Assembly: GCA_900770015.1 (NCBI GenBank)
Contig: CAAGIU010000433.1
Span: 1-8,116 of the forward strand
Length of the DNA: 8,116 nt
Direction of reading: 5' to 3'
Source: an uncultured Oscillospiraceae bacterium
Lineage (GTDB): Bacteria; Bacillota_A; Clostridia; Oscillospirales; Oscillospiraceae
The number at the start of each line of letters is the position of its first letter. The first letter of the stretch is position 1. The notes below the pieces were generated by a model. It was not told the origin of the DNA, did not search any database, and saw only the letters and a program-made list of their open reading frames with translations. The translations under genes and the position numbers were made by a program. Below, piece by piece: positions 1-6,152 of the stretch.

Positions 1-34
1 AATAGGCGCTGTCCAACCATCCAACGGAGTACCC

Positions 35-101
35 TCTCAGACTGCCCCTACGGGGCAGCCAGCTCTCCCAAAGGGAGAGCCAAGGTCGCTTCGCTCCGAA
101 G
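35..101. repeat. Intergenic repeat made of three consecutive small hairpins
   Basis: Three perfect stem-loops follow one another. The first has arms ctgcccc (42-48) and ggggcag (52-58) with a 3-nt loop. The second has arms gctctccc (62-69) and gggagagc (73-80) around aaa. The third has arms cttcg (89-93) and cgaag (97-101) around ctc. No reading frame with a ribosome binding site lies here. The arrangement, with ctctcag before the first hairpin and ccaagg after the second, resembles dispersed intergenic repeats I associate with gut Clostridia genomes. That family assignment is from memory and not verified. It could act as an RNA structure downstream of whatever gene lies left of the window, but no T-run follows, so it is not a convincing terminator. 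Confidence 0.6.
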
Positions 102-115
102 AAACGACACCGCCA

Positions 116-129
116 AATTACAATTTATC
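116..129 (+). repeat. Left copy of a 14-bp inverted repeat flanking the gene block
   Basis: The sequence AATTACAATTTATC here is the exact reverse complement of 8004-8017, about 7.9 kb away. Every gene of the window lies between the two copies. The match stops sharply at both ends, at positions 115 and 130. No transposase or integrase is present, so this is more likely a conserved core of a dispersed intergenic repeat than the end of a mobile element. Confidence 0.5.
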
Positions 130-152
130 AATGTGCTTACGTAAGCTGATAA
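125..152. repeat. Interrupted dyad with a 12-bp palindromic core
   Basis: GCTTACGTAAGC at 135-146 is a perfect 12-bp palindrome. Outside it, TTATCA (125-130) pairs with TGATAA (147-152), with an unpaired ATGT at 131-134 on one side only. The left outer arm overlaps the 14-bp flanking repeat. It lies about 60 bases beyond the stop codon of the leftward gene. There is no G/C-rich stem followed by a T-run, so a terminator role is doubtful. It may be a protein-binding site or part of the repeat element. Confidence 0.4.
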
Positions 153-212
153 CAAAAAACGCAATTCGTAGATGTTACAGGCTGCTTCAGGGGACGGTCG
201 ATCATTTTACGC

Positions 213-728
213 CTACAGGACGGTGCACTTCTCTTCCGGCAGGCGCTTGGTCAGCAGCTGCCACAGTGCATCCGGATTCTCCATGCAGGTGTGGGGCAGA
301 ATCAGCGCCCGCTGGGGTGTGAGATACAGGTAGGTGGCGGTGAGGTTCCGGTAGACATGGTGGACGGATTTCCATTCGTATTCCAGGGTCTCCCGGCCGT
401 TCTCGGCGGTGATGCCCTTCTTCCTGTCGCTGAGGGTGACGGTGTAGACATGCTGGGGCCGGGTCAGACCCTGCTGCCGGATCTGGCGGTTTAATGAGGA
501 AAAGAAATAGGCAAAGTACAGGCAGGGAAGACCCAGCCCGATGGTCAGCAGCACATTGCCCAGGAAAACCGCGCCCTGGGTCCCGGCACGGGTGTAGCAG
601 ATTGCCGCGCTGAGCCCCAGGATCAGGGCGAACAGCACAGGGCCGCGCCACTGCTTCCGGCGGCGCAGCAAATCGAAAATGGTAAATCGGCGGAATTCTG
701 CTCCGGAAAAAAGCACTTCAATGGTCAT
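213..728 (-). CDS. Small two-helix membrane protein with YcxB-like C-terminal domain
   Basis: A 171-residue protein of unknown function. The start is the ATG at 728 because AAGGAG sits 8 bases upstream; an in-frame ATG at 773 has no such site and would place the promoter inside the gene. Residues 1-27 are an Arg-rich cytoplasmic stretch. Two hydrophobic segments follow (about 29-46 and 52-76). The soluble tail, about 94-171, resembles the C-terminal domain of the YcxB-like family: a beta-rich sequence with a central tyrosine/tryptophan pattern (Y118, W120, then YLYLT at 133-137) and a late hydrophobic ILP motif at 143-145. That family has no well-established function and often sits beside transport or signalling genes. 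The gene is transcribed away from the TRAP operon and shares its promoter region. A 17-bp palindrome lies at its predicted transcription start, so it may be repressor-controlled. Coding status is firm; family assignment is moderate. Confidence 0.78.
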   Translation of the reverse strand: MTIEVLFSGAEFRRFTIFDLLRRRKQWRGPVLFALILGLSAAICYTRAGTQGAVFLGNVLLTIGLGLPCLYFAYFFSSLNRQIRQQGLTRPQHVYTVTLSDRKKGITAENGRETLEYEWKSVHHVYRNLTATYLYLTPQRALILPHTCMENPDALWQLLTKRLPEEKCTVL

Positions 729-740
729 GGACTCGGCTCC

Positions 741-757
741 TTGTAAAATATTTACAA
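741..757. promoter_or_regulatory. Candidate operator palindrome at the start site of the leftward gene
   Basis: TTGTAAAATATTTACAA consists of two perfect 7-bp arms around a 3-bp centre. It lies between the likely -10 box of the leftward gene (759-764) and its ribosome binding site, and it covers the expected transcription start near 752. That position is typical for a repressor operator. Which regulator binds is unknown; none is encoded in the window. Confidence 0.5.
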
Positions 758-758
758 A

Positions 759-787
759 ATCATACCACAGCAATTGGCAAAATACAA
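759..787 (-). promoter_or_regulatory. Predicted sigma-A-type promoter of the YcxB-like gene
   Basis: On the minus strand a TATGAT -10 box (759-764) is preceded by TGG, which makes an extended -10. A weak -35 box TTGTAT (782-787) lies 17 bp further upstream. Transcription should start near 752, leaving a leader of about 24 nt before the ATG at 728. This is a sequence match only. Confidence 0.5.
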
Positions 788-828
788 TGCTGTTGTAAAA
801 AAAGAATTGATTATTTCACAAATAGCCC

Positions 829-857
829 TTGCTTTTCTGTTCATAATTTGGTAAAAT
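829..857 (+). promoter_or_regulatory. Predicted promoter of the TRAP operon
   Basis: A -35-like TTGCTT (829-834) and a -10-like TAAAAT (852-857, one mismatch to TATAAT) are separated by 17 bp. The start would fall near 864, giving a leader of roughly 54 nt before the ATG at 918. The -35 is weak, so activation by a regulator is plausible. TTGTAAA, the half-site of the palindrome at 741-757, recurs at 793-799 and at 894-900, upstream and downstream of this promoter. Confidence 0.45.
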
Positions 858-917
858 TAGAGCCATGGAGGAATACATTTGTGTTCGTTCAACTTGTAAA
901 ACATAGGAGGAAACAAA

Positions 918-1910
918 ATGAAAAAGCTTATCTGCATTGTTCTGGCTCTGGTTATGGTTATGGGCCTGGCAATCACCGCTCAGGCTGACGACGTCGTGAC
1001 CCTGGTCATGGCTGAGGTCAACCCCCTGGATACCATCGTTGGCAAGACCGATGCTTTCTTTGCCGAAAAGGTTGAAGAGCTGACCGGCGGCTCCGTGAAG
1101 ATCGACCTGCAGGCCGCTGGCGTGCTGGGCTCCGAGAACGACGTTCTGGACGCCATCGCCAACTACGACGACTCCATCGATATCTCCCGTATCTCCGCGT
1201 TTGCTCTGACCACCTATGGCTGCCAGAAGGCTTCCCTGCTGTCCATTCCCTACACCTGGACCGGCCGTGACCACTTCTGGGCTTTCGTCGATTCCGATCT
1301 GGCTGCTGAGTTCCTGAACGAGCCTCAGGAAATCGGCCTGCCCCTGCGCGGCATCTTCTACGGCGAAGAGGGCTTCCGTCATTTCTTCACCCGTGAGCCC
1401 GTCGCCGGCATCGAGGACCTGAAGGGCCTGAAGTTGCGCGTCTCCAACGACCCCGTCATGGTGGGCATGGTCGAGGGCCTGGGCGCCTCCGCTACCCCCG
1501 TTTCCTTCGGTGAGCTGTACTCCGCCCTGCAGACCGGCGTGGTCGACGGCGCTGAGCAGCCCATTGCCAACTACAAGTCCAACGCCTTCCCCGAGGTTGC
1601 CAACAACCTGATCCTGGACGGCCACACTCTGGGCGCCATTCAGGTCGTCATCACCGACAGCGCCTGGGAGAAGCTGACCGAAGAGCAGCAGGCTGCCATC
1701 ATGGAAGCCGGCAAGCTGGCTCAGGAATACAACCGCCAGCTGTCCCAGGGTGCTGAGGACGAGGTCCTGGAGCAGCTGAAGGCCGAGGGCTGCAACGTTG
1801 TGGAAGTTACCAATCCCGGCGACTGGGCTGCTGCCTGCGCCAAGGTTATCGAAGAGAACACCGCTTCTCAGGCTGACCTGTACGCCAAGCTGCTGGCTCT
1901 GGCTGAGTAA
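918..1910 (+). CDS. dctP: TRAP transporter substrate-binding protein, DctP family
   Basis: A 330-residue extracytoplasmic binding protein that captures an organic acid and hands it to the DctQ-DctM membrane complex. AGGAGG lies 8 bases before the ATG. Residues 1-23 form a Sec signal peptide (MKK, hydrophobic core, AQA cleavage site) and the mature protein starts near D24. There is no lipobox cysteine, which is unusual for a Gram-positive binding protein. Family marks are the GFR of residues 152-154, the GLKLRV block (170-175) with R174 at the place of the carboxylate-binding arginine, the F197/E199/ALQTGVVDG stretch up to 211, and the following EQP (213-215), where most family members have ENP. 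C-terminal helices run from about 249. Length is normal for DctP. It heads the operon and has the strongest C-ending codon bias of the window, consistent with high expression. The substrate cannot be read from sequence; a carboxylate, possibly a sugar acid, is the family expectation. Confidence 0.95.
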   Translation: MKKLICIVLALVMVMGLAITAQADDVVTLVMAEVNPLDTIVGKTDAFFAEKVEELTGGSVKIDLQAAGVLGSENDVLDAIANYDDSIDISRISAFALTTYGCQKASLLSIPYTWTGRDHFWAFVDSDLAAEFLNEPQEIGLPLRGIFYGEEGFRHFFTREPVAGIEDLKGLKLRVSNDPVMVGMVEGLGASATPVSFGELYSALQTGVVDGAEQPIANYKSNAFPEVANNLILDGHTLGAIQVVITDSAWEKLTEEQQAAIMEAGKLAQEYNRQLSQGAEDEVLEQLKAEGCNVVEVTNPGDWAAACAKVIEENTASQADLYAKLLALAE

Positions 1911-1923
1911 TTTCTGATTGCCG

Positions 1924-1954
1924 CGAGGGTGCGGGGGAGTACCCCGCACCCTCG
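1924..1954 (+). ncRNA. Intercistronic mRNA hairpin between dctP and dctQ
   Basis: A perfect 13-bp stem, cgagggtgcgggg (1924-1936) with ccccgcaccctcg (1942-1954), closes a 5-nt loop GAGTA. It begins 13 bases after the dctP stop codon and ends 41 bases before the dctQ start. No T-run follows, so it is a poor intrinsic terminator. Similar stems between binding-protein and permease genes are known to protect the upstream mRNA from 3'-to-5' decay, giving more binding protein than permease. That role is inferred here. It is a structure within the operon transcript, not a separate RNA gene. Confidence 0.75.
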
Positions 1955-1995
1955 TCCTATATTGCTTGAAATTTACGCAAGAAAGGAGATTATTC

Positions 1996-2568
1996 ATGCC
2001 CAAATTTTTTGAAACGCTGGATCGCGTCCGCCCGGTTTACGACTGGGTGTACAAGATCATCATGGTGGTCTGCAAGCTGCTGCTGGTTGCGGATATTCTG
2101 ATCACCTCCTATGCTGTGGCCGGCCGGCTGATCGGCGGCATCCAGCTGCCCAATGGGGAATATCTGCGTCATGTGGTTTTCTTCCTGGATGATCCTTCCT
2201 GGTCCGAGGAAGTGGTGCTGACTCTGATGAGCTATATGGCCGTGCTGTCCGCCGCCCTGTCCATCCGCACCGGCAGCCACATCCGTATGACCGCCCTGGA
2301 CCGTTATCTGCCCAAAAAGCTGCTCATGGTGCTGGACGTTCTGGCGGACATCGCCGTGATGGCCCTGGGCATCATCATGCTGGTGGTGGGCTGGTCCTTT
2401 GCCGCCAAGCAGAAGGGCAGCTTCATTTCTCTGCCCACTGTCTCCAAGTTCTGGATGTATCTGCCCGTTCCCGTTGCGGGAGCTGCCATGATCATCTTTG
2501 AAGTGGAATCCATTTACAACAACATCAAGAAGTTCTTCCTCAAGGAAGAAAAGGAGGTGCAGGCATAA
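1996..2568 (+). CDS. dctQ: TRAP transporter small permease subunit, DctQ family
   Basis: A 190-residue integral membrane protein, the small subunit of the TRAP permease, needed to assemble and stabilise the large subunit. The start is the ATG at 1996, six bases after AAAGGAGAT. A TTG-started extension from 1918 would run through the hairpin and has no ribosome binding site. Four membrane segments are visible, at about residues 19-43, 72-91, 109-133 and 154-172. The DctQ signature is clear: WSEE (69-72) before helix 2, then RTGSHIRM (91-98) after it. Between helix 1 and WSEE there is a longer loop than I expect for the family (about residues 47-68, including LPNGEYLRHVVFFLDDPS). The gene ends in TAATG, overlapping the dctM start by one base, so the two permease subunits are translationally coupled. 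Confidence 0.93.
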   Translation: MPKFFETLDRVRPVYDWVYKIIMVVCKLLLVADILITSYAVAGRLIGGIQLPNGEYLRHVVFFLDDPSWSEEVVLTLMSYMAVLSAALSIRTGSHIRMTALDRYLPKKLLMVLDVLADIAVMALGIIMLVVGWSFAAKQKGSFISLPTVSKFWMYLPVPVAGAAMIIFEVESIYNNIKKFFLKEEKEVQA

Positions 2569-3881
2569 TGGATACCCAGTCCCTTGCGACTCTGGTTCTG
2601 CTGGGCAGCTTCGCGGCGATGATTTTGCTGCGCTTCCCCATCGCTTACGCCGTTGGCCTTTCCTCTGTGTTCTGCCTGCTGGTACAGGGCAACTCCCTGG
2701 TTGCCCTTCCCCGTCTGCTGGTGAAGGGCATCAGCTCCTTCTCTCTGATGGCTGTCCCCTTCTTCATCACCATGGGCGTTCTCATGGGCTCCGGCGGTAT
2801 CTCCGAGAAGCTCATCGCCCTGGCCAATTCCTGCGTCGGCTGGATGCGCGGCGGCCTGGCCATGGTCAACATCGTGGCTTCCTACTTCTTCGGCGGCATC
2901 TCCGGCTCCGCCTCCGCCGATACCGCATCCCTGGGCTCTCTGCTGATTCCCATGATGGTGGACGAGGGCTATGATTCCGATTTCTCCACCGCCGTCACCA
3001 TCACCTCCTCCTGCGAGGGTCTGCTGGTGCCGCCCAGCCATAACATGGTCATCTATGCCACCACTGCCGGCGGCATTTCCGTGGGCTCCCTGTTCCTGGC
3101 AGGCTATCTGCCCGCCGGCGTCCTGGCTGTCTCCCTGATGGTTGGCTCCTACATCATCTCCGTCAAGCGCAATTACCCCAAGGGCGAGCCCTTCAACCTG
3201 AAGGTCTTTGTCAAGCAGCTGCTGACCTCCTTCTGGGCACTGGCTGCCATCCTCATCGTGGTTGTGGGTGTCGTGGGCGGTATGTTCACTGCCACCGAGT
3301 CCGCCGCCATCGCCGTTATCTACTCCCTGATCGTCTCCGTGTTCGTCTATAAGGGCCTGAACTGGAAGGGCGTGTGGAAGGCTCTGGACTCCTGCGTCAG
3401 CACCCTGTCCATCGTCATGATCCTGATTGCCACCTCCAGCGTCTTCGGCGACTGCCTGACCAAGCTGCACGTGCCCGATCTGGCCGCCCAGGCCATCACC
3501 GGCATCAGCTCCAACCCCATCATCATCGCCCTGCTGCTGAACCTGATCCTGCTGGTTCTGGGCTGCATCATGGATATGGCTCCCATCATCCTGATTGCCA
3601 CCCCCATCCTGCTGCCCATCGCCAAGTCCATCGGCATCGATCCCATCCAGTTCGGCATCATCGTGGTCCTGAACTGCGGCATCGGCCTGCTGACGCCTCC
3701 CGTGGGCGCGGTGCTGTTCATCGGCTCCGCCGTGGGCAAGACGCCCATGGAAAAGGTGGTCAAGGCAACCCTGCCGTTCTACATCTGCATGATCATCACC
3801 CTGCTTCTGATCACCTTTGTCCCCGATATCTCTCTGCTGCTGCCCAAGCTTCTGGGCGGCTACGTCCCCATCGGCGGCTAA
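2568..3881 (+). CDS. dctM: TRAP transporter large permease subunit, DctM family
   Basis: A 437-residue polytopic membrane protein that forms the translocation path and couples uptake to an ion gradient, usually sodium. A strong AAGGAGGTG (2551-2559) inside the end of dctQ precedes the ATG. Residue landmarks match the family in order: SLMAVPFFITMG (59-70), RGGLAMV (94-100), FFGGISGSASAD (107-118), SLLIPMM with the following GY (124-135), VPPSHNMVIY (154-163), GGMFTATESAA (237-247), IMDMAPIILIATPILLPI (334-351) and LTPPVG (375-380). The SGSASAD and TATESAA turns and the two PPS/PPV motifs reflect the internal inverted repeat of this fold. Length and both ends are normal, so the gene looks intact and the whole TRAP system functional. 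A terminator begins ten bases after the stop. Confidence 0.97.
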   Translation: MDTQSLATLVLLGSFAAMILLRFPIAYAVGLSSVFCLLVQGNSLVALPRLLVKGISSFSLMAVPFFITMGVLMGSGGISEKLIALANSCVGWMRGGLAMVNIVASYFFGGISGSASADTASLGSLLIPMMVDEGYDSDFSTAVTITSSCEGLLVPPSHNMVIYATTAGGISVGSLFLAGYLPAGVLAVSLMVGSYIISVKRNYPKGEPFNLKVFVKQLLTSFWALAAILIVVVGVVGGMFTATESAAIAVIYSLIVSVFVYKGLNWKGVWKALDSCVSTLSIVMILIATSSVFGDCLTKLHVPDLAAQAITGISSNPIIIALLLNLILLVLGCIMDMAPIILIATPILLPIAKSIGIDPIQFGIIVVLNCGIGLLTPPVGAVLFIGSAVGKTPMEKVVKATLPFYICMIITLLLITFVPDISLLLPKLLGGYVPIGG

Positions 3882-3890
3882 CCCCACAAA

Positions 3891-3922
3891 AGAACCTGCG
3901 GCGCAACTGCCGCAGGTTTTTT
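3891..3922 (+). terminator. Intrinsic terminator of the TRAP operon
   Basis: AACCTGCGGC (3893-3902) pairs perfectly with GCCGCAGGTT (3909-3918) around a 6-nt loop, and the right arm runs into six T residues (3917-3922). It begins ten bases after the dctM stop codon, so it closes the TRAP operon. Confidence 0.9.
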
Positions 3923-3976
3923 CGGGGAGCGGTCTCGGCATATCCGTAAAAATTTCATAGGAAAGAATTGATAATC

Positions 3977-5152
3977 ATGGAAACAACCCGGAATCATCAG
4001 GAAAACCGCCTGATTTGCAATACTCTGTTCGCGTTTTTTGTCAGCGGTGCCGCCTCCATGCTCATGGGCAATCTGATGCCCTTCCTGCGGGAGATCTACG
4101 GCATCAGCTATGCCCGGGCGGGCTTTCTGCTGTCGTTGCCCTCCTGGGGCAATCTGGCCTCCGTGTTCCTCACGGGGTATCTGCCCACCTACATCGGCAG
4201 ACGGAAGACCATCCTGACCACCTCTGTCTGGATGGCCATCGCCTTCCTTCTGGTCACCTTCGGCATCGGCGGCGCAGCGGCGCTTCCCTTCGCCTGCGTG
4301 ATGATCGGCATCGCCCGGGGCGGCAACAGCAACTTCTCCAATACCATGATGTCCACCCTTACCGGCAGCCGGGCGGCGGTGGGCTATAACCTGCTCCATG
4401 GCGCCTTTGCCGTGGGCGCGGTGCTGTCCCCACTGGCGCTGGTGGCCTGCACCGCAAACAACCCCGACGGCTGGCGGATCATGAGCACCGGCATCATCGT
4501 GCTGTGCGTGCTTCAGGTCGTCGTCTATGCCCGTATGGCCCTGCCTGCGGAGAATATCACCGGCTCCATCAAGAGTGTGGACAAGAGCTTCCTGAAGAGC
4601 AAGAGCTTCTGGCTGGGCAGCGCCATTCTGTTCTTCTACATCTCTGTGGAATACGCCATCTGCAATTGGCTGGTGACCTATTTCAAGGATTCCGGCTACC
4701 TCAGCGCCAGCGTTTCCCAGCTGATGAGCAGCCTGCTGTGGGTGGTCATGTTCATCGGCCGGATGATCGGCGCCTATACCGTGGGCAAAATCTCCCGTAA
4801 GGTGATTCTGGTGGCGGACGGCGTGGGCCTGACGGCATTCTTCCTGCTGGTATTCTTCAGCCGCAGCCAGCTGCCCATCTTTATCGGCATCATGGGTGTG
4901 GGCTTCTTCATGGCCACCATCTATACCACCGCCCTGGCCCTGGGCACCCAGAGCATCCGGGGCAACGACCTGGGCGTCAGCAACATGGTCCTCATCGGCA
5001 GCTTCGGCGGCGTTGTCACCCCCGCGCTGGTGGGCATGATCGCTGAGCAGGCCGGGATTCAGGCCGGAATGGGCGTCGTGGTGGCGGTCACGGTGCTGCT
5101 GCTCATCACCATTCTGTGCAGCGTCTTTATGAAAGGAGATTCAGAGGAATGA
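3977..5152 (+). CDS. Major facilitator superfamily (MFS) permease
   Basis: A 391-residue secondary transporter with about twelve membrane helices. I choose the ATG at 3977, 11 bases after AGGAAAG; an in-frame TTG at 3968 lies only two bases from that site. The helix 2-3 loop carries GYLPTYIGRRKT (67-78), a form of the MFS GxxxDRxGRR motif with the aspartate replaced. Helix 5 has NLLHGAFAVGAVLSPL (138-153), which resembles the NxxHxxFGxGA pattern of FucP-like sugar permeases, and helix 7 has VEY (224-226) with W231 nearby. A polar linker (about 191-210) divides the N- and C-terminal halves. It overlaps the cupin gene by ATGA. Only 54 bases separate the TRAP terminator from this gene and I find no good promoter in them, so expression may depend on read-through. 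The substrate is unknown; a sugar or sugar acid is a guess from helix 5 and the cupin. Confidence 0.9.
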   Translation: METTRNHQENRLICNTLFAFFVSGAASMLMGNLMPFLREIYGISYARAGFLLSLPSWGNLASVFLTGYLPTYIGRRKTILTTSVWMAIAFLLVTFGIGGAAALPFACVMIGIARGGNSNFSNTMMSTLTGSRAAVGYNLLHGAFAVGAVLSPLALVACTANNPDGWRIMSTGIIVLCVLQVVVYARMALPAENITGSIKSVDKSFLKSKSFWLGSAILFFYISVEYAICNWLVTYFKDSGYLSASVSQLMSSLLWVVMFIGRMIGAYTVGKISRKVILVADGVGLTAFFLLVFFSRSQLPIFIGIMGVGFFMATIYTTALALGTQSIRGNDLGVSNMVLIGSFGGVVTPALVGMIAEQAGIQAGMGVVVAVTVLLLITILCSVFMKGDSEE

Positions 5153-5487
5153 TTCAGAAAGATCAGCGCTGGGCTTATCATACAGACTCGGATGCCCAGT
5201 CCGGCGGCGAGGGCGTGACCCGGAGAGTTCTGGCCTATACCGACGGGCTGATGTGCGTGGAGAATACCTTCCGGAAGGGGGCTGTTGGCAAGCTCCACAG
5301 CCACCCCCACACCCAGATCACCTATGTGGTCTCCGGCGTGTTTTCCTTCACCATCGACGGGGAGACCCACACCGTCCGTCCGGGGGATACTCTGCTGAAA
5401 ACCGATTCCGTCGTCCACGGCTGCGTCTGCGAGGAAGCAGGAATCCTGCTGGATATTTTCAACCCCATGCGGGAGGATTTCGTGTAA
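5149..5487 (+). CDS. Single-domain cupin, KdgF-like
   Basis: A 112-residue protein made of one cupin barrel. AAAGGAGAT ends nine bases before the ATG, and that ATG overlaps the MFS stop as ATGA, so the two are translationally coupled. Cupin motif 1 is GKLHSHPHTQITYVVSG (47-63), with metal ligands H50 and H52 and Gln56 where most cupins have Glu. Motif 2 is PGDTLLKTDSVVH (78-90), ending in H90. The Gln ligand and the C-terminal LDIFNPMREDF (101-111) match what I recall of KdgF, the enzyme that linearises 4,5-unsaturated uronates released by pectate, alginate or heparin lyases. D102, F104 and R108 sit in that tail, where KdgF has functional residues by my recollection. Many annotated small cupins are uncharacterised, so a general metal-sugar isomerase is the fallback. 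No signal peptide, hence cytoplasmic. Confidence 0.88.
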   Translation: MIQKDQRWAYHTDSDAQSGGEGVTRRVLAYTDGLMCVENTFRKGAVGKLHSHPHTQITYVVSGVFSFTIDGETHTVRPGDTLLKTDSVVHGCVCEEAGILLDIFNPMREDFV

Positions 5488-5530
5488 CGGATTTGCCCGG
5501 CTACATTGGTGCGGAGCAACCATTTGACAC

Positions 5531-5576
5531 AAAAAAACACTGTCTCTGTTACACGCAGAGGCAGTGTTCTCTTTTA
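5531..5576. terminator. Bidirectional terminator between converging operons
   Basis: AACACTGTCTCTG (5536-5548) pairs with CAGAGGCAGTGTT (5556-5568) around a 7-nt loop, with one G-U pair on the plus-strand RNA. To the right lies CTCTTTTATT, giving a moderate U-tract for the MFS-cupin transcript. To the left lies a run of seven A residues (5531-5537), a perfect U-tract for the leftward ABC transcript, whose stop codon (5574-5576) lies just before the stem. One structure therefore serves both converging units. Confidence 0.85.
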
Positions 5577-6152
5577 TTCCGTTGGCAGGGAAATCACCTG
5601 TTCCACGCCCAGCAGTTCCAGATCCTCGTGCCTGTGGGTGACCAGAATGGTGGTGCGGCCCCGGCGGTGGGTCAGGATGGCTTTCGCGGCCAGCAGCCGG
5701 TTTTCTTCGTCCAGGCCGGTGAAGGGCTCGTCCAGGGTCAGCAGCTCGCCGCTGCCCAGCAGTGCTCTTGCCAGGGCTGCCCTGCGTGCCATACCCCCGG
5801 AGAGGGCGGAGGCGGGCTTCGTCAGGCTGTCGGCAAGGCCCAGCTCCGTGAGGATCGCCTGGATTTCTGCCTTGGATGCCTTGGGAACTGCCATGCGGAT
5901 GTTTGCCGGGACGGACAAATTCGGGCAGAGCCGATCCTCCTGAAAGAGGGCGGCTTTTTTTGCGGGTATGCCGGAGAGAACCCCGGAGTCCGGCTTTTCC
6001 AGCTCCAGAATCAGCCGCAGCAGATTGGTTTTCCCCACACCGGATGGAGCCAGGACTGCGCAGATGGCGCCTTCCCGGATCCGGCAGGAAATGTCCCGGA
6101 GCACGTGCCTCCCGGCGTAGCTTTTGGAAACATTCTGAAGGACAATATCCAT
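5574..6152 (-). CDS. ABC transporter ATP-binding protein (SsuB/TauB-like, compact)
   Basis: A 192-residue cytoplasmic ATPase that powers the importer encoded with it. GGAGGG lies six bases before the ATG, and TAATG joins it to the permease stop. Walker A is APSGVGKTN (35-43), with Ala for the usual first Gly and Asn at the second hydroxyl position. The Q-loop is FQED (Q71), the signature LSGGM (117-121) with Met for Gln, Walker B LLTLDEP (137-143) with catalytic E142, the D-loop GLDEE, and the H-loop H173. All catalytic residues are present, so it should be active despite these changes. At 192 residues it lacks the C-terminal extension of typical family members of about 240-260. Best comparison is the nitrate/sulfonate/taurine/thiamine-precursor group. 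Confidence 0.93.
   Translation of the reverse strand: MDIVLQNVSKSYAGRHVLRDISCRIREGAICAVLAPSGVGKTNLLRLILELEKPDSGVLSGIPAKKAALFQEDRLCPNLSVPANIRMAVPKASKAEIQAILTELGLADSLTKPASALSGGMARRAALARALLGSGELLTLDEPFTGLDEENRLLAAKAILTHRRGRTTILVTHRHEDLELLGVEQVISLPTE

Noticed and set aside
131..322. Small plus-strand frame in the left flank
   Set aside because: No ribosome binding site, overlaps the palindrome and the end of the leftward gene, and has no recognisable sequence.
1918..1995. TTG-initiated N-terminal extension of dctQ
   Set aside because: It would translate the intercistronic hairpin, and an ideal AAAGGAGAT sits just before the ATG at 1996.
816..2003. Long minus-strand frame of 395 codons opposite dctP
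   Set aside because: It has D/G/Q/H-rich low-complexity composition, no ribosome binding site and no recognisable domain. It is antisense to a well-recognised gene and is caused by codon bias.
2514..3941. Long minus-strand frame of 475 codons opposite dctM
   Set aside because: It is very rich in Gly, Asp, Gln and His, runs through the terminator, and mirrors the biased codons of dctM. No family resemblance.
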